DNA from: Girardinichthys multiradiatus
Taxonomy: Eukaryota; Chordata; Actinopteri; Cyprinodontiformes; Goodeidae
NCBI RefSeq assembly: GCF_021462225.1
Contig: NC_061796.1
Coordinates: 45,174,891 to 45,238,890 of the forward strand
DNA length: 64,000 nt
Reading direction: 5' to 3'
A program made the translations under genes and the position numbers. Every line of letters starts with the position of its first letter. Positions within the stretch are counted from its first letter, which is position 1. The notes beneath the pieces are model-generated. The model ran no database searches. It was not told where the DNA came from and was given only the letters and a program-made list of their open reading frames with translations. Below, piece after piece: positions 62,490-64,000 of the stretch.

Positions 62490-63595
62490 TGAGTATATTT
62501 ATATTTTTGATGGAAAGCAATTCAAACATCAAAAGTATGTGTGGTGTCCCCCAGGGATCAATCTTGGCCCCCCTGCTTTTTGTCATCTACATCCCTCCAC
62601 TCAGTTGTGTCATCAGCAGACACAATTTGTCATTCCACTGTTATGCTGATGACACACAATTATACATCAGAACTGCTCCCAACCCCTCCATAGCCCTGTC
62701 ATGTGTTGCTGCCTGTCTTGAGGAGATTAATGCCTTGATGAACAGCACCTTTCCTCAGCTGAACAGTAGCAAAACCGAGGCACTTCTTGTTGGCACAATT
62801 CACCAGACCACCAACTCCTCAATTTCCTAGCTCTCCCTTGACGACCAGGTAATTGCTCTCTCCCCCTCAGTAACTAACCTTGGGTTTCAGGTTTGACCAA
62901 CAACTCACCTTTGACAACCACATAAAGAATATATCAAAGACCTCGTTCCACCACCTTCACAACATCTTCAAGATCCTTCCACTTCTTTCCCGCTCTGACG
63001 CAGAAAAACTTATCCGTGCCTTTGTTTTCTCCAGACTGGATTACTGCAAAGGACTTTTTACGGGGATCTCCTCCAAAAACATTCAAAATTTACAGTACAC
63101 CCAGAACAGTGCCACAGTAGTCCTTATGCAAGTACAAGCATTTTACACCCATCCTAAACTCCCTCCACTGGCTCCCAGTCCCATTTTGCATGCAATATAA
63201 AATTATTCTGCTCACCCATTAATGCATCAGCAGCCATGGTCCATCTTATCAACAGGAGCTCCTTCCACTCCAAACCTCCACCCGCACGCTCAGGTCGTCC
63301 AGCGGCCGGCTCCTCCAGGTCCCCTCTACCAGGCTCAGAACCATGGGGGACAGAGCCTTGTGCTCTGCTGCAACCCGGCTCTGGAATAGCCTCCCTCCAG
63401 CGCTGAGAGACACCCAGAGTCTCGATTCTTTTAAAGTTGGACTGAAGACATTCCTGTTTAGAAAAGCTTTTAACTACTAAATATTTATTACACTCTAGTG
63501 TTGTTTTATTCTTTTTTCTTGTGTTTTGATTGTAGCAGTCTGAGATTCCTTGGAATGAAAAGTGCATTATAAATAAAATGTATTATTATTATGTA
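62490..63595 (+). mobile_element. 5'-truncated L2-like LINE
   Basis: The + strand encodes the second half of the reverse transcriptase: KSMCGVPQGSILAPLLFVIY, SFHCYADDTQLYIRTAPN (YADD catalytic motif intact), PQLNSSKTEALLVG. After a stop near 62828 comes GFRFDQQLTFDNHIKNISKT, LIRAFVFSRLDYCKGLFTGI and, frameshifted, the C-terminal SFHSKPPPARSGRP-type region. The 3' end GAAAAGTGCATTATAAATAA then (ATT)n closes at about 63595. Same family as 24931-25640. Inactive because of truncation and breaks. Confidence 0.9.
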
Positions 63596-64000
63596 AAAAT
63601 CCCAATCAGTTTTGGGGGTTTGCAAACATCCTCCGAGTATATCACCATATATTACATATCCTTTTGTTCTATAGAGTTTAATATAAGGGTTCTTCCTCCC
63701 TCTCTACGGACGCAGTCTGTGAGAAAGGAAAACTCTGAAATCATGAATCAGACTAGAACTAGGGCGAACAAAACAACGATTCAGAGCAGAATAAATCATT
63801 CAATAAGTGTAAGAATTAACGTTTCCTAACTTGTGTTTAAACAATTCTTCATGTCTTCCCAAAAAAATTCATTTTTTCTAAAATATGTCTAGTTTCTTCT
63901 TATTTTTATTTAAACAGACTTTAAAAAAAAAAAAGATGTCTGAGGAAATAAACCTTCCTTCAGTTTAGTTGTGCTTATGAGTATATTTCTTGTGTATCTT
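63596..64000. other. syngap1 intron, no feature
   Basis: AT-rich. Nothing supported up to the window edge. Confidence 0.6.

Overview
The window reads as nuclear DNA of a teleost fish, probably a spiny-rayed (acanthomorph) species. It has AT-rich non-coding DNA, GT-AG introns, many Tc1-like transposons, fish-type L2-like and RTE-like LINEs with (ATT)n or (GATG)n tails, tRNA-type SINEs, and exons of a conserved vertebrate synaptic gene. The species cannot be named from the sequence. No bacterial features, rRNA, CRISPR array or intact tRNA gene were seen.

Host gene. Five consecutive exons of a SynGAP-type Ras/Rap GTPase-activating protein (syngap1; a or b paralogue unresolved) lie on the + strand: 36947-37038, 45651-45772, 58130-58283, 58563-58661 and 62100-62339. 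All have canonical splice sites and compatible phases. They encode the basic linker before and within the PH domain, the end of the PH domain and the first part of the C2 domain. The first exons (start of the protein, first half of the PH region) were not recognised and are probably upstream of the window. The rest of C2, the GAP domain and the C-terminus lie beyond the right edge. A 67-nt phase-compatible candidate exon (30166-30232) and an in-frame alternative donor (37429) are flagged as possible isoform sources.

1-36946: no proven host exon, mostly transposable elements. These include an old Tc1 relic (1235-2431); a three-element nest (5840-9478) in which a degenerate Tc1 contains a nearly pristine Tc1 with an intact 334-aa DD34E transposase and also a solo-LTR-like element; a Tc1 MITE (11650-12194); a DD36E Tc1 with a broken transposase inserted in a (TA)n tract (16956-18214); SINEs; 5'-truncated LINEs; and a 2.29-kb element with 5-bp target duplication that carries Pro/Ala-rich, minisatellite-encoded reading frames (33048-35338).

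36947-62339: the syngap1 introns are enlarged by insertions. They include Tc1 relics, a solo LTR (44148-44761), a second young Tc1 copy with a one-base frameshift (46882-48490), an antisense TATA-driven single-exon ORF for a small membrane/coiled-coil protein (49535-50155), a LINE rearranged by apparent twin priming (52628-54835), and a template-switch hairpin inside a Tc1 relic (41143-41269).

62340-64000: the intron after the first C2 exon, holding a 5'-truncated L2-like LINE (62490-63595).

Apart from syngap1, nothing forms a pathway. The rest is a layered record of mobile-element activity, with the DD34E Tc1 family as its youngest intact member.
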